DNA from: Alcanivorax sp.
GTDB taxonomy: Bacteria > Pseudomonadota > Gammaproteobacteria > Pseudomonadales > Alcanivoracaceae
NCBI GenBank assembly: GCA_017794945.1
Contig: CP051239.1
Span: forward strand, 992,001 to 1,056,000
Length of the DNA stretch: 64,000 nucleotides
Reading direction: 5' to 3'
Below the pieces are notes generated by a model. That model was given only the letters and a program-made list of their open reading frames with translations, was not told the origin of the DNA and searched no databases. A program made the translations under genes and the position numbers. Shown one piece after another: positions 24,853 to 37,660 of this stretch; position 1 is the stretch's first letter; each line of letters starts with the position of its first letter.

Positions 24853-26487
24853 ATGAGACTGCTTATTCTCTTACTCCCCACCATGCTGATGGTTTCCGGC
24901 TGCGACCAGGCGGAGAGCAAGCCCGCCGATACCGGGGGCAGCGCGCTTGAGCGCGAACTGCCGCCGGATCTCAGCGCTATCTACAACCACGAAGCGCCGA
25001 TCCCGCCGCAGTGCTACACACGCACCGAAGGCGACTTCAACCCCTGCTACACCTGCCATCAGACCTACGAGGACCGGGCCCGCCCGAACACCATGTGGGA
25101 CGGCTATCTGCAGGGCGCTTATGACTTCTCCGAGCTGGGGGAAACCAACCACTGGCTCAACCTGTTCGTGGACCGCCGCGAGCAGGTGGCGAAGATGTCC
25201 GACCAGGCCATCATCGACTACATCAACCAGGACAATTACACCCCGGCGATGACCGACCTGGCCGAAGACAGCGACTGGCAGGGCCCGGTGCCCTACATCG
25301 AAGGCCTGCAGCAGGGCGCCGCGGCGTTTGACGAGCAAGGCTTCGCCAAGGACGGCAGCCACTGGGTGGCGTTCAACTACAAGCCGCTGCCGAGCACCTT
25401 CTGGCCCACCAACGGCAGCACCGACGACGTCATGGTGCGGCTGCCGGAGCCGTTCCGCACCAGCACCTGCGCCGATCACGACGCGGCGTCCCGGGACGTC
25501 TACCTGGCCAACCTGTCGCTGATGGAGATGGCGATCAAGGAGCTGGACCGCATCAGCACGCCGCCCATCGACGAGCAGGCGGTGTGCGCCGACCTGGACG
25601 GCGACGGCACCCTCGGCACCGCCCGCACCCTGCTGAAGCGCGACCACTACCTGGGCGGCGCCGCCGACGTGCCGGTCACCGACATGCTCTACCCGGAAGG
25701 CATCGAGTTCCTGCACACGGTGCGCTACGTGGGCGTGGACGCGCACGGCGGCATCGGCCTGCCGCCGCGCATGAAGGAAGTGCGCTATATGAACAAAATC
25801 CGCTTCTACAACAGCGCCCACCTGAAATCCCTGTACGGCAACGAGCACCAGGAAAAAGCCGAAGGCAACCTGCCCTACTACACCGACCACGGCGACCGGG
25901 GCATGGACAACGGCTTCGGCTGGATGGTGCTGGGCTTCATCGAGAAGGAAGACGGCAGCCTGCGCCCGCAGAGCAACCAGGAGCAGCGCTTCTGCATGGG
26001 CTGCCACACCACCGTGGGCACCACCATCGACCAGACCTTCGCCTTCCCGCGCAAGGTCACCGGCGCCGAAGGCTGGGGCTACATCGACATCAAGGGCATG
26101 CGCGACGCCCCGGCGATCAACCAGGACGAGGGCGAAATCGCCCAGTACCTGCGGCTGGTGGGCGGCGGCAATGAGTTCCGCGAAAACGACGAGATGCAGG
26201 CGCGCTGGTTCAACGAGGACGGCAGCCTCAAGCGCGACAAGGTGGCCGGCGCCGACGTCTACGAGCTGATCACGCCCAGCCGCGAACGGGCCCTGGCGCT
26301 GAACAAGGCCTACAAGCTGATCGTCGAAGAGCAGAGCTATCTGTACGGCCGCGACGCCACGCTGAAGCCGGCGGAGAACGTCTACCGGCACATCAATCCG
26401 GACGAAGTGACGCCACTGAAACCGGAGAAGCGTATCGACGGCTATGACATCCGCCTGGACTGGTCGGCGGCCGGCGCCACGGAGTGA
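24853..26487 (+). CDS. Di-haem c-type cytochrome lipoprotein of unknown function
   Basis: A 544-residue protein with a lipobox (MVSGC, Cys17) and two c-type haem motifs: CYTCH with Cys65, Cys68 and His69, and CMGCH near residues 380-384. A DLDGDGTLG segment near residue 246 looks like a calcium-binding loop. The rest has no family I recognise; it is much longer than simple cytochromes and unlike di-haem peroxidases in spacing. It probably sits in the outer membrane or periplasm and moves electrons. Its place right after the PhoX-like lipoprotein suggests a shared process, but the terminator between them argues against simple co-transcription. Confidence 0.75.
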   Translation: MRLLILLLPTMLMVSGCDQAESKPADTGGSALERELPPDLSAIYNHEAPIPPQCYTRTEGDFNPCYTCHQTYEDRARPNTMWDGYLQGAYDFSELGETNHWLNLFVDRREQVAKMSDQAIIDYINQDNYTPAMTDLAEDSDWQGPVPYIEGLQQGAAAFDEQGFAKDGSHWVAFNYKPLPSTFWPTNGSTDDVMVRLPEPFRTSTCADHDAASRDVYLANLSLMEMAIKELDRISTPPIDEQAVCADLDGDGTLGTARTLLKRDHYLGGAADVPVTDMLYPEGIEFLHTVRYVGVDAHGGIGLPPRMKEVRYMNKIRFYNSAHLKSLYGNEHQEKAEGNLPYYTDHGDRGMDNGFGWMVLGFIEKEDGSLRPQSNQEQRFCMGCHTTVGTTIDQTFAFPRKVTGAEGWGYIDIKGMRDAPAINQDEGEIAQYLRLVGGGNEFRENDEMQARWFNEDGSLKRDKVAGADVYELITPSRERALALNKAYKLIVEEQSYLYGRDATLKPAENVYRHINPDEVTPLKPEKRIDGYDIRLDWSAAGATE

Positions 26488-26505
26488 CGGCCGGCCGCGA
26501 CGGCG

Positions 26506-28996
<2,491 letters not shown>

Positions 28997-29063
28997 CTTA
29001 CGATCCCGAGGGTATTCAATCGACACAGGGGTCCAACGGAGGGCCGGCAGAGGTGGCGGCCAC

Positions 29064-29090
29064 AAAAAAACCGGGCCTCGTGACCCGGTT
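29064..29090 (-). terminator. Intrinsic terminator after hflC
   Basis: On the minus strand AACCGGG (29090-29084) pairs with CCCGGTT (29075-29069), and the T-run continues to 29064. It separates the hfq-hflXKC transcript from hisZ-purA. Confidence 0.85.
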
Positions 29091-29153
29091 GATGGATTCT
29101 AACACGTCCCCCGAGGGGCAGATACCCGCCGCCCGGCGGCGGGCACCCGGTGT

Positions 29154-30233
29154 TCAGCGTCCGCGGTTCTGCTTCATGTACTGGAAGAACTCGCTGTCCG
29201 GGGAGAGGATCAGCACGTCTTCCTTGGAGTCGAAGCTTTCCCGGTACGCCTGCAGGCTGCGGTAGAAGCGGAAGAACTCCTCGTCCTTGCCATAGGCGTT
29301 GGCGTAGATGGAGGTGGCGCGGGCGTCACCGGCACCGCGCAGGCGCTGCGCTTCCTCGTAGGCCTGGGCCACGATCTGCGTCTGCTGACGGTCGGCGGCG
29401 GCGCGGATGCGCTCGGCGTCCTCGCGGCCCCGCGCCCGGTGCTCGGCGGCGTCACGGGCACGTTCGGCGCGCATCCGGTCGAACACCCGGCCACGCACCT
29501 GATCCGGCCAGTCCACCTGCTTGACGCGCACGTCGACCACTTCGATGCCCAGATCCTCCAGGGTGGCGGCGTTCACTTCCTGGGCCACGGAGTTCATCAG
29601 CTTCTCGCGCTGATCGGTCTCGTCGCCCAGTGACGACGCCGCCGTGTCGCCGGGCTCTCCGCCGTCGTCGGCGGCTTGGGCCTCGGCGTCCGCCTCCACT
29701 TCGGAGGTGGTTTTCGCCTCGCCGTCGCCGCCGCTAAGGAGGTCCTCGGTGCTTACCGCGGTGGGGTCCAGGGCCTCATCGGGCAGCGCCCCGCCCTGGC
29801 CGGCCACCACTTCCTGCACGGTGCGCTCGGCGAACTGGTTCCGCAGCGCCTCGTTAACGCGCGGGTCGAGCAGCTCCCGGGCGCGGCGCTCCATGGCCAG
29901 ACCGTCGTTGACGCCGGCGCCGACACTGACGATGTAGCGCTGCACGTCGGCGATGCGCCAGGTCACGAAGGCGTCCACGTTGAGCAGTTTCTTTTCCGCG
30001 GTCAAAAACGATTGGGTGGGCACGTCGTGGGTGAGCAGACGGCCGTCCACCCGCACCACGTCGTCGATCAGCGGCACCTTCGGGTAAATGCCCGGTTCGA
30101 TGTCCGCTTTCTCCACCCGTGCGAATCGCTTCAGCACGGCCTTTTCGGTTTCGTTGACGATGTAAAAAGAGTCCAGAGCCAGCAGCAACAGCACGCCCAC
30201 TGCCACCAGCATCAGCCAGCTACGTGTGCCCAT
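29154..30233 (-). CDS. hflC: FtsH protease modulator HflC
   Basis: A 359-residue SPFH/prohibitin-family protein with one N-terminal TM segment (about residues 5-22). It has the SPFH core (VLKRFARVEKADIEPGIYPKVP) and a conserved C-terminal coiled region (RMRAERARDAAEHRARGREDAERIRAAADR, about 255-285). An acidic low-complexity stretch lies at about 140-205. With HflK it forms the periplasmic cage around FtsH. It abuts hflK with a one-base overlap. Confidence 0.95.
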   Translation of the reverse strand: MGTRSWLMLVAVGVLLLLALDSFYIVNETEKAVLKRFARVEKADIEPGIYPKVPLIDDVVRVDGRLLTHDVPTQSFLTAEKKLLNVDAFVTWRIADVQRYIVSVGAGVNDGLAMERRARELLDPRVNEALRNQFAERTVQEVVAGQGGALPDEALDPTAVSTEDLLSGGDGEAKTTSEVEADAEAQAADDGGEPGDTAASSLGDETDQREKLMNSVAQEVNAATLEDLGIEVVDVRVKQVDWPDQVRGRVFDRMRAERARDAAEHRARGREDAERIRAAADRQQTQIVAQAYEEAQRLRGAGDARATSIYANAYGKDEEFFRFYRSLQAYRESFDSKEDVLILSPDSEFFQYMKQNRGR

Positions 30234-31429
30234 CAGCGAATCTCCGTGCGGTTGCTTTGGTACAGACTGCGCGAGCCGGAACGGCCACTGCCGCCGTCAT
30301 CGGCGCCGGCGCTCGAGGTGGTCGACGAAGAGGAGCCGGAACCGCTGCCGCGGTTGGCGGCACCGCTGTCGCCGGACACCGGCTGCTTGCCCTTGAACAT
30401 CTGGTCCAGAGGCAAGTACATCAGGCTGTCACTGCCCTGCGCGTCCAGCAATACCTTGCTGGAGTTGCTGAACACCTCGGTGAGGCTGTCCAGGTAGAGA
30501 CGCTGACGGGTCACTTCCGGTGCCTTGCGGTATTCCGCTACCAGGTCGGTGAAGCGGGCGGCGTCACCCTCGGCCTCGGCCACCACGCGGACCTTGTAGG
30601 CTTCCGCTTCCTCGGTAATGCGCGCGGCCTGGCCGCGGGCTTCCGGAATCACCGAGTTGTAGTAGGCCTCGGCTTCTTTCTTGAAGCGGTCTTCGTCTTC
30701 CTTGGCCTTGGCCACGTCGTCGAAGGCGTCACGCACCGCTTCCGGCGCGGCGGTCTTGTCCAGCACCACCTGGTTGATCACCAGGCCGGTGTTGTAGCGG
30801 TCCAGATACTCCTGCAGCCGCTCGCGCACCAGCAGACGAATATCTTCGCGGCGGTCGCGCAGCACGTCGTCCATGGTCGAGCTGCCCACCACGTGGCGCA
30901 GCGCCGAGCTGGTGGCGTGCTGAAGAATGGTCTCCGGCGCGCCCACGCGCAGCAGGAACGCCTGGGGGTCGAGTACCTTGTACTGGACTTCCAGGGTCAC
31001 CGCGACGATGTTGGTGTCCTCGGTGAGCATTTCCTCACTGATTTCGTAGCTGCGGTTCTGGCCCACATCCACTTCCATGCTCTGTTCGATGATCGGCGCG
31101 CGCCAGTTCAGGCCCGGGTCCACCATGCGGTTGAATTCACCGAAGCGAAGCACCACGCCGCGCTCACGCTGGTCCACCAGGTAAAAACCCATCAGCACAT
31201 AACCGACCACCAGCACCACCAGGGCCACCGCCAGCAGGCCGCCGGGGAAGCCGCCGGACGACTTGTTGCCGCCGCCACCGCCGCCGCCTTTGCCGCCGAA
31301 CAGGTTGTTGATGCGGTCCTTAAGGTTTTTCAGCGCTTCATCAAGATCGGGCGGTCGCTGATCGCCACCGCCGCCGCCCCCGCCCCAGGGGTCCCTGGGT
31401 TTGTTTCCGCCGGGTTCATTCCAGGCCAT
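30233..31429 (-). CDS. hflK: FtsH protease modulator HflK
   Basis: A 398-residue partner of HflC. The N-terminus is glycine-rich (WGGGGGGGDQRPP, then GGKGGGGGGGNKSSGG), followed by one TM helix (about 62-80), an SPFH domain and a serine/glycine-rich tail. The start codon ATG 31429 lies 11 bp after the hflX stop. The order hfq-hflX-hflK-hflC is the standard one. Confidence 0.95.
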   Translation of the reverse strand: MAWNEPGGNKPRDPWGGGGGGGDQRPPDLDEALKNLKDRINNLFGGKGGGGGGGNKSSGGFPGGLLAVALVVLVVGYVLMGFYLVDQRERGVVLRFGEFNRMVDPGLNWRAPIIEQSMEVDVGQNRSYEISEEMLTEDTNIVAVTLEVQYKVLDPQAFLLRVGAPETILQHATSSALRHVVGSSTMDDVLRDRREDIRLLVRERLQEYLDRYNTGLVINQVVLDKTAAPEAVRDAFDDVAKAKEDEDRFKKEAEAYYNSVIPEARGQAARITEEAEAYKVRVVAEAEGDAARFTDLVAEYRKAPEVTRQRLYLDSLTEVFSNSSKVLLDAQGSDSLMYLPLDQMFKGKQPVSGDSGAANRGSGSGSSSSTTSSAGADDGGSGRSGSRSLYQSNRTEIR

Positions 31430-31440
31430 TGAATTCTCCG

Positions 31441-32811
31441 TTATCCCGCTCTGTGCGAGCGTTCAGGATTGTAGGAAGGGGTATCCGTCTCTGCAACCGA
31501 AGGGTCAGGAACACGGACCTGTTCTTCACGCAGGCCGGCTTCGCGCAGCAGACGTTCGAAGTGCACCCGATTGACATGTACCCGCAGCAGCATGCCGCCG
31601 TCGGTGGCCGCCTGTTCCTCGCGCACCTCGCCGGCTTCATGGAGGCGCGACCGCAGGCGGCCGGCCTCCGGAGGCAGCCGCAACCAGCGATCCACCCAGC
31701 GGTCCGCCAGTCGCTCGGCGATCGCCTGATGCAACAGGTCGAAGCCCTCGCCGGTGCGCGCCGACAACCAGACACGCCAGGGCAGCCCCTGTTCATCGCG
31801 TTCCAGGTGCGGCGATGCGTCTTCCAGGGCGTCCACCTTATTGTAAACATGCAGCACGGGCACGGTATCCGCGCCGATTTCTTCCAGGACTTCGTTCACC
31901 GCGGCCACGTTCGCGTCGCTCTCTTCGACACTACTGTCTGTCACATGCAGCAGCAAGGACGCGTTAACGGTCTCCTCCAGGGTGGCGCGGAACGCCTGCA
32001 CCAGCCGGTGCGGCAGGTGGCGGATAAAGCCCACCGTGTCGGCCAGAATCGCCGGCCCCACCCCGGGCACCCGCACCTTGCGCAGGGTCGGGTCCAGGGT
32101 GGCGAACAGCTTGTCGGCCACGTAGACGTCGCCGGTGGTGAGCGCGTTGAACAGCGTCGACTTGCCGGCGTTGGTGTACCCCACCAGCGAGATCAGCGGG
32201 GTTTCTGAACGGTCCCGGGCACGTCGGCCCTGGGCGCGCTGCTTGCGCACCTTGTCCAGCCGCGCCTGAATCGAGCGGATACGCTCGCGCAGCAGGCGGC
32301 GGTCGGTTTCCAGCTGGGTCTCACCCGGACCGCGCAGGCCGATACCGCCCTTCTGGCGCTCCAGGTGGGTCCAGCCGCGCACTAGCCGGGTGGAGAGATG
32401 CTGCAATTGCGCCAGCTCCACCTGCAGGCGGCCTTCGTGGGTACGCGCCCGTTGGGCGAAAATATCCAGAATCAGACCGGTGCGGTCGAGCACGCGGCAT
32501 TTCACCGCACGCTCCAGGTTGCGCTCCTGGCCGGCGCTCAGACCATGGTTGAACAGCACCACGTCGGCCTGATGCTCGCGCACCAGCGCCGCCAGCTCTT
32601 CCGCCTTGCCGGAACCGATAAACAGCGCCGGGTCGGGGCGGTCGCGCTTGCCCAGCAACTCCACCACCGGCTCCACCCCGGAGGAGGTCACCAGATGATA
32701 AAACTCGTCCAGGTCCTCGCGACCCAGGGCGTCGGGCAGGTCGATATGCACCAGCACCGCTTTCTCACCGGCGCCGGTACGAACCTGTTCTGTACGATCG
32801 AATAGATCCAT
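31441..32811 (-). CDS. hflX: Ribosome-splitting GTPase HflX
   Basis: A 456-residue GTPase with the HflX N-terminal domain (FIGSGKAEEL, GQERNLERAVKCRVLDRTGLILDIF), the glycine-rich linker GGIGLRGPGETQLETDRRLL, and the G domain with GYTNAGKSTLFN, DTVGFI and NKVD. It splits stalled 70S ribosomes. I chose ATG 32811 (MDLFDRTEQ) with GAGG just upstream; a TTG three codons earlier is possible. A hairpin terminator stands between it and hfq. Confidence 0.95.
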   Translation of the reverse strand: MDLFDRTEQVRTGAGEKAVLVHIDLPDALGREDLDEFYHLVTSSGVEPVVELLGKRDRPDPALFIGSGKAEELAALVREHQADVVLFNHGLSAGQERNLERAVKCRVLDRTGLILDIFAQRARTHEGRLQVELAQLQHLSTRLVRGWTHLERQKGGIGLRGPGETQLETDRRLLRERIRSIQARLDKVRKQRAQGRRARDRSETPLISLVGYTNAGKSTLFNALTTGDVYVADKLFATLDPTLRKVRVPGVGPAILADTVGFIRHLPHRLVQAFRATLEETVNASLLLHVTDSSVEESDANVAAVNEVLEEIGADTVPVLHVYNKVDALEDASPHLERDEQGLPWRVWLSARTGEGFDLLHQAIAERLADRWVDRWLRLPPEAGRLRSRLHEAGEVREEQAATDGGMLLRVHVNRVHFERLLREAGLREEQVRVPDPSVAETDTPSYNPERSHRAG

Positions 32812-32828
32812 AGACCTCAATATAAAAC

Positions 32829-32854
32829 AAAGCCACGCCGGACGGCGTGGCTTT
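32829..32854 (-). terminator. Terminator or attenuator between hfq and hflX
   Basis: On the minus strand an 11-bp perfect stem pairs 32854-32844 with 32839-32829 (AAAGCCACGCC and its complement) around a 4-nt loop, followed by GTTTTA. It probably lowers read-through from hfq into hflX. Confidence 0.8.
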
Positions 32855-32880
32855 GACGGGGGCGATATCCGGGAATCGGC

Positions 32881-33174
32881 TTACTGATTGCCGAAGTCCT
32901 CGCCGGGGCCGTCGTTCTGCGGTGCCGCCGTGCCGGCCATGGCCGGGTTGCCACCGGTACCCGCGGCGCGCGGATTACGAGCCGGAACCACGGTGGAAAT
33001 AGCGTGCTTGTAGACCATCTGGCTGACAGCGTTCTTCAACAGCACCACGTACTGGTCGAAGGACTCAATCTGTCCCTGCAACTTTATGCCGTTCACCAGA
33101 AAGATCGAAACCGGGATGCGTTCCTTTCTCAGGGCATTGAGAAAAGGGTCTTGTAGCGAGTGCCCTTTTGACAT
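32881..33174 (-). CDS. hfq: RNA chaperone Hfq
   Basis: A 97-residue Sm-like protein: [20 protein letters not shown] (Sm1) with the distal and lateral binding residues, then [10 protein letters not shown] (Sm2), and a short alanine/glycine-rich tail ending EDFGNQ. It pairs small RNAs with mRNAs. ATG 33174 follows AAGGAG. A 242-bp gene-free gap to miaA holds its likely promoter, in which I could not fix a clear -35. Confidence 0.97.
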   Translation of the reverse strand: MSKGHSLQDPFLNALRKERIPVSIFLVNGIKLQGQIESFDQYVVLLKNAVSQMVYKHAISTVVPARNPRAAGTGGNPAMAGTAAPQNDGPGEDFGNQ

Positions 33175-33416
33175 GGCAAATCTCCTTAAGAGTCATAAAA
33201 AGTGGGTGCCCAAACAGTGCGGGCAATTATCAGCGCTAACGTCCGGGCCACGTGCCGCCGGCCATCCATGCCGGTCGGTCCTGGGGCCATGGGACTTCTA
33301 TGGCAGCCTTCCCGAGGAAAAGTTTCCGACCCCACCATCCGAAAGCCCTGTTAACTCGTTGTTCTTTTATGGGGCTTGGTCCCAATAAAACAAGCCTTAA
33401 AAAAACAGTCCGCGAG

Positions 33417-34391
33417 TCAACTAAACACGGTTTTACAAACCCCTGCAAGCCGCTCTTTACAGGCGATGCGACCCTCGTCACGGGTGTTGTCGTAGGTTTC
33501 CACTCCAGGCCATTTACGCAGCCAGGTGAGCTGCCGTTTGGCCAACTGCCGTGTGGCAATAATACCCTTTTCCACCATGGTAGGGTAATCCCAATCGCCC
33601 TCCAGATGGCGCCACACCTGGCGGTATCCCACCGCCTTGAGCGCCGGCAGCTCCGCGTGCAGGTCGCCGCGCCGGCGCAGAGCCGCCACCTCCTCCACCA
33701 GCCCGGCTTCCAGCATGGCCATGAAGCGGTGTTCGATGCGCCGGTGCAGCTCCGGGCGCGGCGGTACCACCGCCAGGCTCAGCACCGGCCGGTCCAGGCC
33801 CGGGAAGCGGAAAAAACCGTCCCCCAGGGGCGTGGCGGCGGTGTCGTGCTCACCGTGAAAGGCGCTTAGCGGCCGGCCGGTAAGGCGAAACACCTCCAGG
33901 GCGCGCTGCAGCCGCTGGCGGTCCGTGGGCTTGAGACGGTCGGCACTGGGCGGGTCCACCCGGGCCAGCTCGCGGTGCACCGCCGGCCAGCCTTCCCGCT
34001 CCGCCAGGGCGGTAATTTCCGCGCGCACCGCCGGGTCGGCCTCGGGCAACGGCGCCAGGCCTTCCACCAGTGCCTTGAAGTAGAGCATGGTGCCGCCCAC
34101 CAGCAGCGGAATGCGCCCGGCGGCGCTGATCGCCTCGATTTCCGCCAGGGCGTCGGCGCGGAAATCCGCCGCCGAATAGGGCCGGGCCGGGTCGCGGAAC
34201 CCCATCAGCCGGTGCGGCGCCCGCGCCAACTCCGCCGCGGACGGGCGCGCCGCGCCGATATCCAGCCCCTGGTAGACCAGCGCCGAATCCACGTTGATCA
34301 GTTCCACCGACAGAGTTTCGGCGGCCTGGATCGCCAGCTCGGTCTTGCCGGCCCCGGTGGGGCCCATCAGGAGGATAATCGGGTCGGGCAC
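33417..34391 (-). CDS. miaA: tRNA dimethylallyltransferase
   Basis: A 324-residue enzyme that prenylates A37 of tRNAs reading U-starting codons. The P-loop [15 protein letters not shown] is at residues 7-21, with [17 protein letters not shown] and [11 protein letters not shown] following, and the conserved [13 protein letters not shown]. It starts 1 bp after the mutL stop codon, in one transcription unit with mutL. Confidence 0.96.
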   Translation of the reverse strand: MPDPIILLMGPTGAGKTELAIQAAETLSVELINVDSALVYQGLDIGAARPSAAELARAPHRLMGFRDPARPYSAADFRADALAEIEAISAAGRIPLLVGGTMLYFKALVEGLAPLPEADPAVRAEITALAEREGWPAVHRELARVDPPSADRLKPTDRQRLQRALEVFRLTGRPLSAFHGEHDTAATPLGDGFFRFPGLDRPVLSLAVVPPRPELHRRIEHRFMAMLEAGLVEEVAALRRRGDLHAELPALKAVGYRQVWRHLEGDWDYPTMVEKGIIATRQLAKRQLTWLRKWPGVETYDNTRDEGRIACKERLAGVCKTVFS

Positions 34392-34392
34392 G

Positions 34393-36273
34393 CTACTGCC
34401 CCCGCATAAAGAGCCGGTCCAGCTCCTTGACGCTCATCTGGGTCCAGGTGGGGCGACCGTGGTTGCACTGCCCGGAGCGCTCGGTGGCCTCCATGTCGCG
34501 CAGCAGGGCGTTCATCTCCGGCACGGTGAGCCGCCGGTTGGCGCGCACGCTGCCGTGGCAGGCCATGGACGAGAGCAGCGCGTCCAACTGCTGCTCGATG
34601 CGCTCGCTGCTGCCGTGGGCGAGCAGATCGCTGAGCACGTCCCGGACCAGCGTCTCGCTGTCCGCGTTGCGCAGCAGCGCCGGCACCTCGCGCACCACCA
34701 GGGTTTCCGGGCCGGCCCGTTCGACCATGAAGCCCAGGCGCTGGAACACCTGGGGCTGCTGTTCGGCGAAATCCGCCTCGCGGGAGGATACCGCCATGGA
34801 CACCGGCACCAGCAGCGGCTGGCTGCGCACTTTCTCCTCGGCCCAGTCCCGTTTCAGACGCTCGTAGGTAATCCGTTCGTGGGCGGCGTGCATGTCCACC
34901 AGCACCATGCCGTGTTCGTTCTCGGCGACGATGAAAATGCCGTGCAGCTGCGCCACGGCGTAGCCCAGCGGCGGGGTGTGCGACGCGTCCGGGTCGCCGC
35001 CCGGCGCCGGCGTGGCCGACACCATCTGGCCGTAGGCGCCGGCCTGGCGAGCGCCGTCGGCGATCGACGCGCCCCTGGGACCACCACTAAAAGCACCGCC
35101 GTAACCGCCACCGAAGCCGCCGCCGAAGGACCGGTGCGGCCCCTCCGAGACGCCCGGCGCGCCGCCGCCCGGGGCACCCAGGGGCATATGGCCCTGGCTG
35201 GGCGCCGGCCCTTCTTCCATGGCCGGCGCGGCTTCGTTGGGGCGGCCCTCGTCGGGGCGGCCCTCGCCAGGGCGCACCTCGGCGATGGCCCGGTGCAGGC
35301 TGCGAAACAGGAAGTCGTGAACCATGCGCTGCTCGCGGAACCGCACCTCGTGCTTGGTGGGGTGCACATTCACATCCACCAGCGCCGGATCCACCTCGAA
35401 GAACAGCACATAGGCCGGGTGGCGGCCATAGTAGAGCACGTCCGCGTAGGCCTGGCGCACCGCATGGCTGACCACCTTGTCGCGGATCACCCGGCCGTTG
35501 ACGTAGAAATACTGCAAATCCGCCTGGGAACGGGAGAAAGTGGGCAACCCCATCCAGCCATGCAGACGCAGCCCGGCGTGCTCGATATCCACGGTCAGCG
35601 CCTGGTCCATGAAGGCGCGGCCGCACAGCCGCGCCACCCGGGCGGCGCGCAGGGTCTCGTCGTCCCCGGGCGGCAACTGATGGATCACTTTCTGGTTGTG
35701 GCTGAGGCGGAAACCGGTCTGGAATTCGCTCAGGGCGACCCGCCGGAACACCTCTTCCAGATGGTTGAATTCGGTTTTCTCGGTGCGCAGGAAACGGCGC
35801 CGGGCCGGCGTGTTGAAGAACAGATCGCGCATGGTCACGGTGCTGCCGCGCGGGTGCGCGGTGGGCGCCACGGACGGCGCCATGTCGCGCCCTTCCACGG
35901 TAACCTGCCAGCCTTCCGCCTGGTCGCCGCTGTTGCTGGCCAGGCTCAACCGCGACACCGAACTGATCGCCGCCAGCGCCTCGCCCCGGAAACCCAGGGT
36001 GCCGATCGCCTCCAGGTCTTCCAGGCCGCGGATCTTGCTGGTGGCGTGGCGGGACAGGGCCAGCGGCAGGTCGTCCTGGTCGATGCCGCTGCCGTCGTCG
36101 CGCACCCGGATCAGCTTGGTGCCGCCCTGCTCCACGTCCACGCTGATCTGGCGGGCGCCGGCGTCGAGCGCGTTTTCCAGCAACTCCTTGAGCACCGAGG
36201 CGGGGCGCTCCACCACCTCGCCGGCGGCGATCTGGTTGGCGAGCCGGGAATCCAGCCGATGAATCTTTGCCAC
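34393..36273 (-). CDS. mutL: DNA mismatch repair protein MutL, with endonuclease-type motif
   Basis: A 626-residue GHL ATPase: [14 protein letters not shown] and [13 protein letters not shown] in the N-terminal domain, then a glycine/proline-rich linker (about 335-425) and a C-terminal domain. The C-terminal [13 protein letters not shown] fits the DQHA-x2-E-x4-E metal-binding endonuclease motif with Met for Gln, and ACHGSVRA and CNHGRPTW match the other endonuclease motifs. This suggests a nicking MutL and no need for MutH. It follows amiB by 34 bp. Confidence 0.94.
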   Translation of the reverse strand: MAKIHRLDSRLANQIAAGEVVERPASVLKELLENALDAGARQISVDVEQGGTKLIRVRDDGSGIDQDDLPLALSRHATSKIRGLEDLEAIGTLGFRGEALAAISSVSRLSLASNSGDQAEGWQVTVEGRDMAPSVAPTAHPRGSTVTMRDLFFNTPARRRFLRTEKTEFNHLEEVFRRVALSEFQTGFRLSHNQKVIHQLPPGDDETLRAARVARLCGRAFMDQALTVDIEHAGLRLHGWMGLPTFSRSQADLQYFYVNGRVIRDKVVSHAVRQAYADVLYYGRHPAYVLFFEVDPALVDVNVHPTKHEVRFREQRMVHDFLFRSLHRAIAEVRPGEGRPDEGRPNEAAPAMEEGPAPSQGHMPLGAPGGGAPGVSEGPHRSFGGGFGGGYGGAFSGGPRGASIADGARQAGAYGQMVSATPAPGGDPDASHTPPLGYAVAQLHGIFIVAENEHGMVLVDMHAAHERITYERLKRDWAEEKVRSQPLLVPVSMAVSSREADFAEQQPQVFQRLGFMVERAGPETLVVREVPALLRNADSETLVRDVLSDLLAHGSSERIEQQLDALLSSMACHGSVRANRRLTVPEMNALLRDMEATERSGQCNHGRPTWTQMSVKELDRLFMRGQ

Positions 36274-36307
36274 AGGGAACTCTCTTTACTAAAACCGGGT
36301 TGTGCCG

Positions 36308-37660
36308 TCAGGACCGGGGAATGGTCAGGGTCTGGCCCACCATGATGCGATCATCGCGAATATCATTGGCGGCGCGCAGGGCCTGCTCGGAGACCTGGTA
36401 CTGGCGGGCAATGCCGGACAGGGTATCACCGGGCTGGATCCGATGCTGCTCGCCATTCTCACGACGCTGGGCGGCGAACCAACTGCCCGGCGCCGGATGG
36501 GTGCGGAAATACTGCTTCACGCCGTTGACGATGGAGCGCGCCAGTTTTTCCTGGTGGGCGCTGGAGCTCAGATTGCGCGCCTCTTGCCGGTTGGAAATAA
36601 AGCCGGTTTCCACCAGCACGGAGACCATCTCCGGCTCCTTGAGCACCACGAAGGCGGCCTGTTCCACGGTCTTGCGACCGCCGTGCAGCTTGGTGATCTG
36701 GCCCATTTCCTCGAGGATTTGACGGCCCAGATAGAGGCTGTGGGCCATGGAGCCGCTCATGCGCATGTCCGCCAGCACGTTGAGCAAATTGGAATCGTCC
36801 TTCTCTTCCTCGTAGACCCCGGCCACCTTGTCCGATTCGTTGGCCATTTTCGCCACATAGGCGGCGCGGGCGCTGGTGGCACCCCGGTTGGACAGGGCGA
36901 ACACGCTGGCGCCGTGGGCGCGGGGGTCGGTGAAGGCGTCCGCGTGGATGGAAATAAACACGTCGGCGTGGTTGTCCTGGCGCGCCACCCGGCGGCGCTC
37001 GGCCAACGGCACATAGTAGTCGCCGTCGCGGACCATCACCGCCTTCATGCCCGGCTCCCGGTCGATGCGTGCCTTCACCTTGCGGGCGATCTGCAGCACC
37101 ACCTCCTTCTCCAGCAGTTTACCGGGCCCGATGGCCCCCGGGTCTTCGCCACCGTGCCCCGGATCAATGGCGACGATCATCTGACGGGGCTCGCCGCTGT
37201 CCGCCTCGGGCTCCTCAATGGTTTTCACCGGCTTCGGGTCGCTGTCGAAGAGGTCCACCACCAACCGCCAGCTGTGCGGGTCCACCGGTTTCAGCAGGTT
37301 GGTGCGCGGACGCACCGCGGCACTGAGGTCGAACACCACCCGCGTCTTATCCTCATGCTTGCCGACGCGGATGTTCTCAATCGGACTGTCCTTGTAGTCC
37401 AGGGAACCGAGGTCGAAGGCCAGATCCGCGTCCATCAGATCCACCACCACCCGGTCCGGGTCGGCCAGCTTGTCCAGGGTATGCTCCACCGGCTCGGGCA
37501 AATCGAAGACGATACGGGTGTGGTCCGGGGCCCGATGCAGGCGCACCGAATCCACGGTGATCGCCGCGCGGGCACCCACTATTAGCAACAGGCCGACCAG
37601 CAACACGGCCACTTTCAGCCCGTTACGGCATCCCCTTCCACGAACACGGTTATCAGCCAT
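36308..37660 (-). CDS. amiB: N-acetylmuramoyl-L-alanine amidase with AMIN and LysM domains
   Basis: A 450-residue periplasmic enzyme. A signal peptide (about 1-31, after a basic start) is followed by an AMIN domain (ITVDSVRLHRAPDHTRIVFDL), an Amidase_3 domain with zinc ligands in IDPGHGGEDPGA, SIHADAF and VLVETGFISN, and a C-terminal LysM (HRIQPGDTLSGIARQYQVS). It cleaves peptidoglycan at division. I chose ATG 37660 (MADNRVRG); it overlaps tsaE by 8 nt. Confidence 0.93.
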   Translation of the reverse strand: MADNRVRGRGCRNGLKVAVLLVGLLLIVGARAAITVDSVRLHRAPDHTRIVFDLPEPVEHTLDKLADPDRVVVDLMDADLAFDLGSLDYKDSPIENIRVGKHEDKTRVVFDLSAAVRPRTNLLKPVDPHSWRLVVDLFDSDPKPVKTIEEPEADSGEPRQMIVAIDPGHGGEDPGAIGPGKLLEKEVVLQIARKVKARIDREPGMKAVMVRDGDYYVPLAERRRVARQDNHADVFISIHADAFTDPRAHGASVFALSNRGATSARAAYVAKMANESDKVAGVYEEEKDDSNLLNVLADMRMSGSMAHSLYLGRQILEEMGQITKLHGGRKTVEQAAFVVLKEPEMVSVLVETGFISNRQEARNLSSSAHQEKLARSIVNGVKQYFRTHPAPGSWFAAQRRENGEQHRIQPGDTLSGIARQYQVSEQALRAANDIRDDRIMVGQTLTIPRS

